Below, piece by piece: positions 46,872 through 58,715 of a DNA stretch of 64,000 bases (position 1 is its first letter; every line of letters starts with the position of its first letter). The stretch covers positions 54,383,137 to 54,447,136 of the forward strand of contig CAMTDV010000017.1 of the NCBI GenBank assembly GCA_947069175.1. The letters run 5' to 3'. Both the position numbers and the translations under genes were made by a program. This stretch comes from Scalesia atractyloides. Taxonomy: Eukaryota; Streptophyta; Magnoliopsida; Asterales; Asteraceae. Under the pieces are notes generated by a model, which ran no database searches, had not been told where the DNA came from, and saw only the letters and a list, made by a program, of their open reading frames with translations.

Positions 46872-49122
46872 TAATGAATGTATTAAGTCAATCTCCAACG
46901 CCCCAAAATGTCATGAACAATGTAAGCAAAAAAATGTCTTTGAAAACCAATGTACAAGTATGCTCAGTCAACATACATAGCAAGTAAATATCTTTGAAAA
47001 CCAATGTACTCATATGCTAAGTCAACATATGCTGCAAAAGTAATTCATAAATCAATGTGCTAGCATGTTCAAGTCAACATACATAGCAAAACATAATTGA
47101 AATCATGTAAGATAAGTGTACTAGATGAACATAGCAAGTATATGTCATAAAAACATTAACCAATAAAGTAACAAGTAGGCACATGTGTTTCACCCCAAAT
47201 ATTTGCAAAAGTAAAAGAGGGGACTATGTACTCACTTGAGATTGCAAGTATCCTTGATCTAGTGAACTAACAAAGCTCGGAAAGTCAAGGAATCAACTGG
47301 CATCTAGTATGGAATCACTATGTTAATAATTCGGAACCTAAATCAGGAGATCGGATAAAATGAGGTCTTGTAAACCAAATGAGTGTTGGAACTCATATGA
47401 TATTGTTTAACAAAGCCTACATTCTGATTTGAAATCAATCCTAAGTGCTTATGACCCGTTACGACTCGTTAAGGTAGTTTACGCCACTTTAATGTGTCGT
47501 TTGTCCAAAAGCGCGATTGGATAGTCTAACTAGTCCTATGATAAGTCTTATATGCCTAAACATGTTTAATAATGTTGCATAATCAGTTTAAGTGTCAAAA
47601 TTTAGGTCACATATGCTTAGATTGAATTTATGCGCAAAAAGGGCATTTTGGTCATTTTCCTAAGGCATATAAACTACTTATCATGCAACTAACTAAACAA
47701 AGTAACCATAAGGTATAACCCCTAGAGATTATTCCCTATACAACTATGGTCAAAATATATGTTTGGTCGGATCCTAATGATCGACCAAACGGGCGGGTTC
47801 GAAAGTCTATGCGGTTGTCAAGACCGCTCGACTTACGTCCCTAAATAAGCATAAACTAGAAGTGATGAGTTAAACATGTTAAAACATCTTTAACTAAGTT
47901 AGAAAACTGATTTGATATCAAAACAATGTGTTTCGATACCAAAAATAGTTCCGTCGCAAATGCACATAATCGTGCATTTTGGCCGAAACTTTGACTCGTC
48001 ACTACAACTAGTCGACGTGGTAATCAGTAGGTATAGTCGCAAGGACTATAACCATCGTGATTACGATCTCGTTGTAAAGCTCAAATGAACTTATATGACT
48101 TTTCGCTTGAAATAGCTAAAACAACTAAACAAGATCAAGATAGAACACTTACTTGTGTTCTAGGATCCAAGAATGCTCAGTAGGAAGTCTCCACAACGAT
48201 GGTAGCCTCCAATTTAGAGAAAAGATGAAGATGGAAAGAAAATGAGCAAGTTGGAGTGAAGATGATCATGGGTATTTATAGGAATTCTTGAACCATTGGA
48301 TCATGCCAAGTGTTTTGTGTGGTGAGCAAGGAATAATCTACACCATACACTTGTTAGGCTAGGAATTAAAGCCTTGGTGATCACACAACTTGGCCTCCAA
48401 GAATAAAAACAAGGGGCTGCAATAATTCTGGTTCTGGGCATGCCTTACGGACCGTATGGTCCATGGATTACGGTTCGTAAGCCTTGTGCAGAGGCTGAAG
48501 TTTGCAAAAGTTGCAGTTTTGGTCCCTGCAGCCTTTAAACTTGTTTTTCGATGTGTTTAACGCCCGTTAACCAAATTTTAAGGCTTCATAAGGATGAGAA
48601 AGCATAGGGAACTTGAAAAATGCTCAGAAATGTTCGGATGTTGGCTCGTTAGGTCGTACTGTTGTGGTTTTCGGTTAATTACGATGAAAATCGTAACGAA
48701 TGTGCTAATAACCGTAAATGCGTAACGACTGGCATTTTTGCATTCCAATCACTAAAATATAATATTTTAATGATTACAAAAATTTTTGGATGTCCGTACA
48801 TGTTCCGGATAGCGAAATACGCGAATTGGCATAGTTTCACTGATTTTGCAAAATAGCCCCTATAGCTGAATAAAAATATTTTCGCCCTACGGAACCCTTC
48901 AAAACATATTTCTAAATTATATAAAGGATATTTAAGGTATTTTAGCTTGTGTCATTGTTCCGGAGTGTAAGTCACATTAAATGGGTTACGTTTGCGTAAC
49001 GGTTCGCGATTTTACTTCTAGAAAATGTTTGGAAGGTCGAATTTGAACAAGGATTGAAAATACGAAATTCCATAAATAATTGTTTCGGAAATGCATGATG
49101 ATTAAAATACACAGATGTCATA
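46872..49122 (-). repeat. 3' LTR of E, proximal part (after D)
   Basis: This continues the LTR begun at 19838. It holds the inverted 'gctcagtcaacatacatag' modules (46960-47100), a minus-strand TATA box (tatttata, 48273-48280) and diverged ACGGACCGT dyads (48442-48482). It ends acagatgtcata at 49122, where the other LTR has gatgtcaca. A ~60-bp block present in the 5' LTR near 56510-56575 is missing here near 48090. Confidence 0.88.
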
Positions 49123-49137
49123 GCCTCCCCTACATTA
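49123..49137 (-). other. Polypurine tract of E
   Basis: gcctcccctacatta is the reverse of TAATGTAGGGGAGGC, next to the LTR start. Confidence 0.85.
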
Positions 49138-49149
49138 GGAAACTTCGTC

Positions 49150-52100
49150 CCGAAATTTATTTAGAGGAAACTTGTGAGAATAGACGTAGATATTTCGCCT
49201 TCATCTGGTCCTCTCGTTCCCAAGTAAACTCTGGGCCACGTTTGGACTCCCAGCGAACTTTGACAATTGGTATACGTCTACGCTTCAGCTTTTTGACTTC
49301 ACGGTCTAATATTTCCACTGGTTTCTCAACAAAATGCATCGTGTTATCAACACGAATATCATCAAGATGGGATGTGGAGGTTTTCATTAGCCAAACACTT
49401 TTTAAGATTGGACACGTGGAAAGTTGGATGAACATTTCCAAGTTCAGGAGGTAGCTCAAGTTTGTAGGCCACCTTTCCGATTCTCTCGACAATCTTGAAT
49501 AATCCAACATACCATGGTACAAGTTTTCCTTTCTTTCCAAATCTAACCACGCCTTTCCAAGGGGATACCTTGAGTAGGACATGATCACCGACTTGAAATT
49601 CCAAGGGCTTGCGTCGTTTGTCCGCATAACTCTTTTGACGGCTTCTGGCTGTCAAGAGATTATTACTAATTATCTTGATTTTGTCGGTAGTGTCTTGAAT
49701 GAGTTCAGGTCTAGTGAATTGAGATTCACCAACTTCATTCCAACAGACAGGTCAACGACATTTTCGACCATAAAGAGCTTCGAAAGGCGCCATGTTAATG
49801 CTAGAGTGATAACTGTTGTTGTAGGAGAATTCGATCAACGGTAGAGGCGAATCCCAACTACCACCAAAGTCATCACACAAGCTCTAAGCATATCCTCCAG
49901 TGTCTGGATTGTTCTTTTAGATTGACCATCCGTTTGAGGATGATAAGCAGTGCTCAAGTTAAGTTAGGTTCCCATAGCAGATTGCATGGTTCTCCAAATG
50001 TGAGATGAAAACCGAGCATCATGATCCGATATGATGTCCAAAGGAACACCATGATGAGATACAATCTCATCAACATAGATTTAGCAAGTTTATCAGCAGA
50101 GAAATCCTCACGAATTGCTATAAAGTGTGCTGACTTTGTTAGACGATCAATGATTACCCAAATGACATCATGACCTCTAGATGTACGCGGTAATTTAGTA
50201 ATGAGATCCTTTCCAATGCTTTCCCATTTCCAAACCGGAATTTCTGGTTTTTCAAGCAAACCAGAAGGGCATTGATGTTCTCCACTAACTTTGAGACAAG
50301 TAAGGCATTTTGATACGTACATGGCAATGTATTTCTTCATACCGGGCCACCAACACTGGGTACAAAGATCCTTATACATTTTATCAGCACCAGGATGAAT
50401 TGAATAACGAGACTTGTGAGCTTCATCCATTATCAAGGTGTGGAGATTGTCTTGTCTTGGAACCCACAAACAGTCCATGAAATAAAATAATCCATTGTCC
50501 TTTGTTTTGAGTTGAAGCTCAAGTTGTTCAGGTAATTCATTACCCATTGTGCCTTGTGTAACACAAGCACGTTGAGCTTGAAAGATACGGGTTTGAATAT
50601 CAGATCGAGCTTGAATACAATGTAGTTTGACACGTTCTTTACGACTAAGAGCATCAGCTGCTACATTTGCCTTACCGGTATGGTAACGAATTTCGCAGTC
50701 GTAGTCATTTAGAAGTTCAACCCAACGTCGTTGTCTCATGTTTAGCTCTTTCTGATTGAAAATATGTTGGAGACTTTTGTGGTCCGTGAAAACCACGCAT
50801 TTTGTACCGTATAGATAATGTCTCCAAATTTTCAGAGCAAAAACTACAGCACCCAACTCAAGATCATGAGTGGTGTAGTTCTTTTCATGAATGTTTAATT
50901 ACCTTGATGCATAAGCTAGAACCTTGTTTCTGTGCATGAGAACACAACCAAGGCCTAAGTTCGATGCATCACAATATACGACAAAGTCGTTGTTACCTTC
51001 AGGTAAAGAATAGATAGGTGCATTACAAAGCTTCTGTTTCAAGGTCTGAAAAGCTTCTTCTTGTTTGGGTCCCCATTCAAAAGCTCTATTTTTTTTAGTT
51101 AAAGCAGTGAGAGGAACCGCAATCTTGGAGAAGTTTGCGATAAAGCGACGATAATAACCTGTGAGACCAAGAAAAGAATGAATCTCGGTAGGGGTAGTAG
51201 GTGTAATCCAATCCCTGATCGCACTGATTTTAGCGGGATCTACATGAATACCTTGTTCGTTGACAATATGTCCCAGGAATTGAACTTCCTTAAGCCAAAA
51301 TTCACACTTGGATAACTTGGCGAAGAGTTGTTCTTTCTTTAGGAGTTCCATTGTTAAACGGAGGTGTTGCTCGTGATCGGCTCGAGACTTTGAATAAATC
51401 AAAATATCATCAATGAAAACAATTATGAACGTGTCCAAATAAGGTTTACAAACCCTATTCATCAAGTCCATGAAAACAATAGGAGCATTAGTTAAACCAC
51501 GGGCATAACAGTAGACTCATAATGACTATATCTTGTGCGAAAAGCAGTCTTGGGAATATCTTCCTCGTGAACACGAAGTTGATGATACCCGGAACGCAGT
51601 TCAATCTTTGAGAAGCAGGTAGCACCTTGTAGCTGATCAAAGAGATCATCAATGCGAGGTAGGGGATATCGATTCTTGATCGTGAGTTTATTGAGTTCAC
51701 AGTAATCAATACACATACAGAAGGATCCATCCTTCTTTTTCACGAATAGGACTGGAGCGCCCCTAGGTGAAAAGCTCGGTCGAATAAATCCTTTGTCAAA
51801 TAACTCCTGAAGCTGTTTAGATAATTCTTGCATCTCAGACGGTGCAAGATGGTATGGGGATTTGGCTATAAGGTTGGAACCAGGTACTAGATCAATACGG
51901 AACTCAACTTGACATACTGGGGGTAAACCAGGTAGCTCGTCAGGAAACACCTCAGGATAATCCCGAACAAGGGGGATGTCCTTAATAGTTTTGCCCTTGC
52001 CTTTGTCCTCTACGATACGTGCTAAGCAAGCAACATAATTCTTTCGTAGGTATTTTTGGGCTTGGGTGGAAGTCATGAGTTTAAGGCTACTAACGGGTTT

Positions 52101-52540
52101 TTCTCCATGACATCCAAGATTTTACCTGACGGGAGAGGTATACGAATGATCTTATCAAAACAGACCACCTCAGCATGATGTTTAGTTAACCAATCCATTC
52201 CCACTATAATGTGAAAGCTCCTGAGTTGCATAGGTGTGTGGTCAATAGGAAAAAGATGGTTATTGAGGTTCAATTGACAACTAGGAATGACAGAATCAAG
52301 TTTAAGGGGTTCACCACTAGCTATTTCGACTACCAAGGGCTTTCGTAGTTTTGTTCTAGGCATTGAAAACAAAGGTTCAAAAGCAAGAGACATGAAACTT
52401 CTATCAGCACCCGAATCAAAAAGAATAGAAGCAGGATGGTTGTTAACGAGAAAAGTATTGTTCACCACTACGTTGTCTGCACGCACCTCATTTACGTTTA
52501 TGTTGAAAGCTCGCCCACGAGCCTGATTCGTGTTTGCCAA
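49150..52540 (-). pseudogene. Protease and Pol of E (RT, RNase H, integrase, chromodomain); broken
   Basis: From the right, the protease has an intact DSGADRSF (near 52410-52435), followed by a stop (52073). The RT N-terminal part (51492-52076) includes LPGLPP..LAPSEMQ and LFVKKKDG. A frameshift near 51490 leads to the RT core with FIDDILIYSK (51470-51400). RNase H (to about 50750) is cut by a stop near 50897 and continues with FTDHKSLQHIFNQ. The integrase zinc site lies at 50290-50440 and part of the DDE core at 49960-50240. The C-terminal chromodomain (49157-49330) ends FTWEREDQM. It is the same family as B and F. E keeps the 21 residues that B has lost between GLPP and LAPS. Confidence 0.85.
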
Positions 52541-53612
52541 CTTCGGGCAATTGTTTCTATAGTAGGTAAGATCACCACACTTATAGCAAGAACCAGGTGG
52601 GTAGTGAGGTTGTGCGGGCTGCTGAACAGGGTTTTGTGCAGCTTGGTTCGGAGCAGGAGGACAGCAATAAGTGTTGGCCAGATGGCCAGATCGTCCACAG
52701 TTAGTACAGATACGACACGGTGAATGAGGCTGGTGATGACCGTTCCACCTGTTGCACAGAGGTGAAGTGCCGGTATACTGTTTCTTGGCAGGAGGTTGAG
52801 CAGGCTGGTTAGGAGTGGCTTGATTGGGTGGTGTAGTGACAGCAAAGTTCTTAGAAGCCTTACGCTTCCTAGATCTTCTTGAAGTCTAAGCCTTTTTCCC
52901 TTTTTGTTTCTCAGTTAGACGGTTTCTTGTCACCCTTTCTATGGAACTTACCCTTTTTAATCTGCGATTCAGTCAAGGTAGCAGCGAGCTCAATGGCTTG
53001 TCGAACAGTAGTAAGGTTGCTGCCGGTGACAATATCCTGAATAGGGTCAGGAAGACCATCTATGTACTTTTCAATCGCCTTTTCCAAAGGCGTCACCATC
53101 TCAGGGCACAACAAACTCAACTCCTCATACCTGTCAGTATACGCACGGTGTTCACCACTATCTTGCTTCAGGTCATGGAACTCATTCTCAAGCGCCCTCT
53201 TTTCATGACGAGGGTAGAACTCTTTCATCATAAGGGCTCTGAGTTCCTCCCAAGTTTGACCCATAGCAACATTAGCACCCCTAGCTCTCATCACTCCGTT
53301 CCACCACGTGAGTGCTCTCTTTTCAAACACACTAGAAGCAAACTCAACTTTCCGCTCATTTGGACACTGAACATGGCGAAATGTATTCTCAAGACTCTCA
53401 AACCACTGTAGGAGCCCAGTTGCTCCCTCAGAACTACTAAACTTGAGCGGTTTAGCCTAATAAAATTGTTTAAAGTTGCACGCAGCAGGTGCATTGTTTT
53501 TATTGTTAGCTTGTTTTATCTGAGTTATGAGATTTGGAAGCATAGCAGCAAACTGCTGAGCGATTAAAGCTGCCATGTCGGCGTCCGTATTTACGTTTCA
53601 TCGAGGAGGCAT
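52541..53612 (-). pseudogene. Gag of E; broken, both zinc knuckles damaged
   Basis: The ATG at 53612 (MPPR) is followed at once by TGA, likely from CGA. The capsid region (52911-53330) has LTWWNGVMRARG and LKQDSGEHRAYTDRY. The first knuckle (near 52690) has Tyr where B has the last Cys. The second (near 52560) has Tyr in place of the His (CYKCGDLTYYRNNC). Both changes are single transitions. A stop near 52888 and frameshifts around 52850 and 53300 break the rest. Confidence 0.82.
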
Positions 53613-54186
53613 TCTTATAAGAGAGAAAACATGAGGAAAAACGAGTGAGATGAAGGTTGAATAATCAAAATGACATGTTAAAATATCGTCGAATGTAAGG
53701 ATTGTGGTCATTCGTTCGTTTCTCAAAACAAACAATAGACACACAGTGACTAATCAAAGTAAATGGGTCTTTATAATGTATCGCGAAGACATGCTTTATC
53801 CTATAAATGGACACTCACCCCAAGAGTTCCCAGGTAAGAGTGACTGGTCCGATAATGTGGATTTGTACGAACACTCTAGCCTTAGACAGAAAACTCAAGG
53901 TACAGGCACCCACCCTTCCAGATTGCATGTGTTCACATTAATAAGACCCAAACTTTGACGAGATTTTGAAAACTTTGAAGGCATAACGCCAAAGACAAAC
54001 CATCTAAGGATAGATGATTGATTTTCAAAACGGGTTTGAAATTTGTGGATTTGTTTTTGGTAATCACCTAAGGATAAGTGATGGTAGTGTTTTAAATTCT
54101 AAACACAAGATAACTTGTGTTAAGGTCCTAGAAATGTTGAGTCTAGGTCAAAGCATTACTAATAACCTAATTCCCTATAACCATTG
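53613..54186 (-). other. Untranslated leader of E
   Basis: This corresponds to B's leader at 11365-11940, inverted, with conserved blocks such as 'agagtgactggtccgat' and 'acacaagataacttgtgtta'. No coding evidence. Confidence 0.65.
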
Positions 54187-54198
54187 GCTCTGATACCA
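54187..54198 (-). other. Primer-binding site of E (tRNA-iMet)
   Basis: gctctgatacca, the reverse of TGGTATCAGAGC, seven bases from the LTR at 54206. Confidence 0.9.
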
Positions 54199-54205
54199 AT
54201 CTTTC

Positions 54206-57200
54206 TATCACACCCCGACCGCGTAAAACAACAAACCGTGACGGAATGGTCAGGGGGTGGAGTAACAGAACTATTGTTTCAACAACCATGGTAATTAAAG
54301 TTTTGTAGTATTGATTCAAAATATCTACATTGTCTGGAATTTAAACATAAAACATAAGATAAGTTAAATTGTCTTCAAGTTTTAAGTCACTAAAGCCCAA
54401 AGTCCGACCTAAGTGACGCAAGATCAACCTTAAGCATTAGCTCCTGAAACACATGTGAAAATAGATACGTCAGCATAAAAAAGCATGTGAGTAGCATAGG
54501 TTTTGTAATGATGTTTCATGGTTTTTATTATCAAAAGAAATATTTAAATGGTACAAAAGTAGCCATGAACCATAAAAAGTATCTTTTATAAAAAAAACCA
54601 TATGAAAATCAATATGATATAAAAGAAAAAAAATTCATGGTTAAATCAATAACCAAAAATATGTCTTGTCCTATGAAAAAGTGTCAAATTTTGTATAAAA
54701 TAAGTCGTGTCTTGTATCTTGTTTGAAAATGATTTAGATAATGCCACGATATGTAAGATGATAAAAGCACTTATTGTACCATCGTCGTATCCATCATGCT
54801 TTTATCATATTACACATGTCACGTCATTTAAATCACTTACCATAAACCAATCATCAAAAAGTCTTGTTTAAATCAAAGTGATGTAAACCAATGTCAAGTA
54901 AATAAATGTCATGTATAAAAAAAGTCTTGTGTAAACCAAAAGTCAAATGTAAACCAAATATCTTGAATAGTCAAAATGTCTTGTATAAAACGCGTCTTTG
55001 AATAATCAAAGGATATATTTTATAAACCATTGCTTTTATTGTTAGACATGTATTCAGATCGTTGGCAAACACATTCAAGCCTTTGTTGACAGTCAGATAG
55101 ACCCTTATAAAGATAAGAGTCTATCCTTTTATCGGATTCTGTCATTCCCTAAAGTCGCTTCCAAACAAACCCGGGAAGTAGGAACGAGATTGTCAATCCT
55201 ATGGTACTATTACATACTACCGGTCGGCGTGATCAATGTTAATGAATGTATTAAGTCAATCTCCAACGCCCTAAAATGTCATGAACAATGTAAGAAAAAA
55301 AACGTCTTTGAAAACCAATGTACTAGTATGCTCAGTCAACATACATAGCAAGTAAATGTCTTTGAAAAACAATGTACTAGTATGCTCAGTCAACATACAT
55401 AGCAAGAAATGTAATGTAAATCAATGTGCTCATATGCTAAGTCAACATATGGTGCAAAAGTAATTCATAAATCAATGTGCTAGCATGTTCAAGTCAACAT
55501 ACATAGCAAAACATAATTGAAATCATGTACTATAACTGTACTAGATGAACATAGCAAGTATATGTCACAAAAACATAAACCAATAAAGTAACAAGTAGGC
55601 ACATGTGTTTCACCCTAAAATATTTGCAAAAGTAAAAGAGGGGGGTATGTACTCACTTGAGATTGCAAGTATCCTTGATCTAATGAACTAACAAAGCTCG
55701 AAAAGTCAAGGAATCAAGTGGCACCAAGTATGGAATCACTATGTTAATAAATCGGAACCTAAATCGGGAGATCGGATAAAATGAGGTCTTATAAACCAAA
55801 TGAGTGTTGGAACTCATGTGATATGGTTTAACAAAGCCTACATTCTGATTTGAAATAATCCCAAGTGCATATGACCCGTTACGACTCGTTAAGGTAGTTT
55901 ACGCCACTTTAAGGTGTCGGTTGCGCAAAAGCGTGATCGGATAGTCTAACTAGTCCTATGATAAGTCTTATATGCCTAAACATATTTAATAATGTTGCAT
56001 AATCAATTTAAGTGTGAAAATTTAGGTCACATATGCTTAGATTGAATTTATGTGCAAAAGGGGCATTTTGGTCATTTTCCTAAGGCATATAAACTACCTA
56101 TCATACAACTAACTAAACGAAGTAACCATAAGGTATACCCCTGGAGGTTATTCCCTATACAACTATGGTCATAATATATGTTTGGTCGGATTCTAATGAT
56201 CGACCAAACGGGTCGGGTTCGAAAGTCTAAGCGGTTGTTGAGACCGCTTGACTTACGTCCCTAAATAAGCACTAAACTAGAAGTAACGAGTTAAATATGT
56301 TAAACCATGTTTAACTATGTTAGAAAACTGATTTGATATCAAAACAAAGTGTTTCGATACCCAAAAATAGTTCCTCACAAAATGCACATAATCGTGCATT
56401 TTGACCGAAACTTTGACTCGTCACTACAACTAGTCAGCGTGGTAATCAATAGGTATAGTCACAAGGACTATAACCATCGTGATTACGATCACGTTGCAAA
56501 GTTCAAATGAACTTTGTCTTGACCAATTCATGGTCAATGCCGAAAGTCAAACATTATTTGACTTTTAGCTTGAAATAGCTAAAACAACTAAACAAGATCA
56601 AGATAGAACACATACTTGTGTTCTAGGATCCAAGAATGCTCAATAGGAAGCCTCCACAATGATGGTAGCCTCCAATTTAGAGCAAAGATGAAGATGAAAG
56701 AAAATGAGCAAGTTGGAGTGAAGATGATCATGGGTATTTATAGGAATTCTTGAACCATTGGATCATGCCAAGTGTTTTGTGTGGTGAGCAAGGAATAATC
56801 TACACCATACACTTGTTAGGCTAGGAATTAAAGCCTTGGTGATCACACAACTTGGCCTCCAAGAATAAAACAAAGGGCTGCTAATAATTCTGGTTCTGGG
56901 CATGCCTTACGGACCGTATGGTCCATGGCTTACGGTCCTTCAGCCTTGTGCAGGGGCTGAAGTTTGCAAAAGTTGCAGTTTTGGTCCCTACAGCCTTTAA
57001 ACTTGTTTTTCGACGTGTTTAACCCCCGTTAACCAAATTTTAAGGCTTCATAAGGATGAGAAAGCATAGGGAACTTGAAAAATGCTCATAAATGTTCGGG
57101 TGTCGGCTTGTTAGGTCATACGGTTGCTGTTTTCGGTTAATTACGACGAAAATCGTAACGAATGTGATAATAACCGTAAATGCGTAACGAATGGTATTTT

Positions 57201-57621
57201 TGCATTCCAATCCCTAAAATATGATATTTTAATGATTAAAAGGATGTTCGTACATGTTCTGGATAGCGAAATACGCGAATTGGCATAGTTTCACAGATTT
57301 TGCAAAATTGCCCCTAGAGCTGAATAAAAATGTTTTCGCAATACCAAACCCTTCAAAACTTATTTCTAAGTTATGTAAAGGATATTTAAGGTATTTTTAT
57401 CTTGTGTCATTGTTCTGGAGTGTACGTCGCGTTAAACGGGATACGTTTGCATAACGGTTTGCGATTTTACTTCTAGAAAATGTTTGGAAGGTCGAATTTG
57501 AACAAGGATTGAAAATACGAAATGCCATAAATAAATACACAAATATTGGAATAAAACACAATGTTATTAAATATGAAATTGTTTCGGAAATGCATGATGA
57601 TTAAAATACACAGATGTCACA
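54206..57621 (-). repeat. 5' LTR of E (3416 bp)
   Basis: It begins tatcacaccccgac (inner end mutated from tgtcacac) and ends cacagatgtcaca. It is uninterrupted, and so shows the empty site used by copia D in the other LTR (near 55234). It contains the shared hairpin with an altered loop (54760-54806), module repeats (55310-55510), a minus-strand TATA box (56735-56742) and dyads (56904-56945). Confidence 0.9.
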
Positions 57622-57706
57622 ACCATGGTTGTGAAACAATAGTTCTGTTACGTGACTCCCTGACGTTTCCCTCGCGGTTTGTTGTTTTACGCGGTCAGGT
57701 GTGACA
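57622..57706 (+). repeat. Last 85 bp of B's 3' LTR
   Basis: It resumes with the duplicated accat and runs ggttgtgaaacaatagttctg to the LTR end ggtgtgaca at 57706, matching 9302-9386 and 11261-11345. Confidence 0.9.
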
Positions 57707-58715
57707 TCACATAAGACACATAAATCACATAATTTCACCCATTTTACTACTTTCTAAGCTTCATGAACAACGTGCAAAGCTACCACACTTATGACAAAAC
57801 CTTATAACATAAAAACACATCATATAACATTATTTTTAATGTTCATATTCTGTTTTAACTAAATTTTATCATATCATTTCAAGTTCACTAACTTATGATC
57901 ATTTATGAACTAGTAAACAATAACCCATATGTACATATTCATATGTATACATACACGAAACATGCATACATCAAAGAATCAATTTTTCATACATTTCTTT
58001 TCAATCATATGAACTTTTATCAAAAACCATTTTTGATCATACATGCCTTCACTTTTCAAAGCTCACATCATTCATGAATTATCACAATCAAGTATCATCT
58101 TTCAATCAAAACATAATCTCTAACATATACATACATATGTATTCGGCCATCTATATATATATCCACACATATTGCTAATTTTTATTTGATTAAAACCATT
58201 TTCTTGTTTAGAATTTCAAGTTTGTGAAGAAATACAAGTATTTGAGAAACTTTCCATCATCATCCTCATCAAAAAGCAAGAACACGAACTTTAAAGTAAT
58301 TTAAAACCTTCCAAATATGTTAGTAGGTTTTGATGATTTCTTTGATGTTATGGAGCTTGCTTATCTTGGAAATCACTTGAAAACGCCTTTGGATCTTCAA
58401 ACACCTTTGAAATCACCTTGGAATGAACTTGAATCTTCAATAAATCATCAAAACTTGAGAATGGAAGAGAGACAGAGGAGTGTGGGCGGTTGGGTGAGAG
58501 AGAGAAAGTGAGTTTGAGTGTTCTTGAAATATGCATGTATGCATGAAAGGTGTATGGGTTATAGAACCTAGGTGAGACACTTGGCATAATGCAAGAAATG
58601 AGGCAACATGGTGGGCACATATGGCCGCCACCTACACCCCTTACTCACACCTACATGCATATGGATACATATATAATGCATATTAGCTAAATACAGGTAT
58701 TTAACTGGCCACCGG
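57707..58715 (-). repeat. F-type LTR, copy 2, left part
   Basis: Collinear with 9387-10430, starting tca(c)ataagacacataaatc. It is interrupted by solo LTR G at accgg. The far end of the LTR (left) is hidden by the insertion of B. Confidence 0.82.

Larger units (their letters stand above)
19838..57621 (-). mobile_element. Gypsy element E (Tekay-like), complete but degenerate, split by D
   Basis: E is flanked by the 5-bp TSD accat (19833-19837 and 57622-57626) inside B's 3' LTR. On the minus strand it has a 5' LTR (54206-57621), PBS, gag, pol, PPT and a 3' LTR (19838-20882 plus 46872-49122). Copia element D interrupts the 3' LTR. Excluding D, E is about 11.8 kb. The outer LTR ends are intact (TG...CA) while both inner ends have one transition (TA at 49121-49122 and at 54206-54207). 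Confidence 0.9.
10764..57706 (+). mobile_element. Gypsy element B (Tekay-like), 5' truncated and split by E
   Basis: The order is partial 5' LTR (10764-11345), PBS, Gag, PR-RT-RH-INT-chromodomain, PPT and 3' LTR (16389-19837, then 57622-57706). The 3' LTR is interrupted by element E, whose insertion duplicated accat. The 5' LTR lacks roughly its first 2.9 kb because of the breakpoint at 10763/10764. Gag and pol are both broken. Without its nested guests B is about 9.2 kb. Confidence 0.85.
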
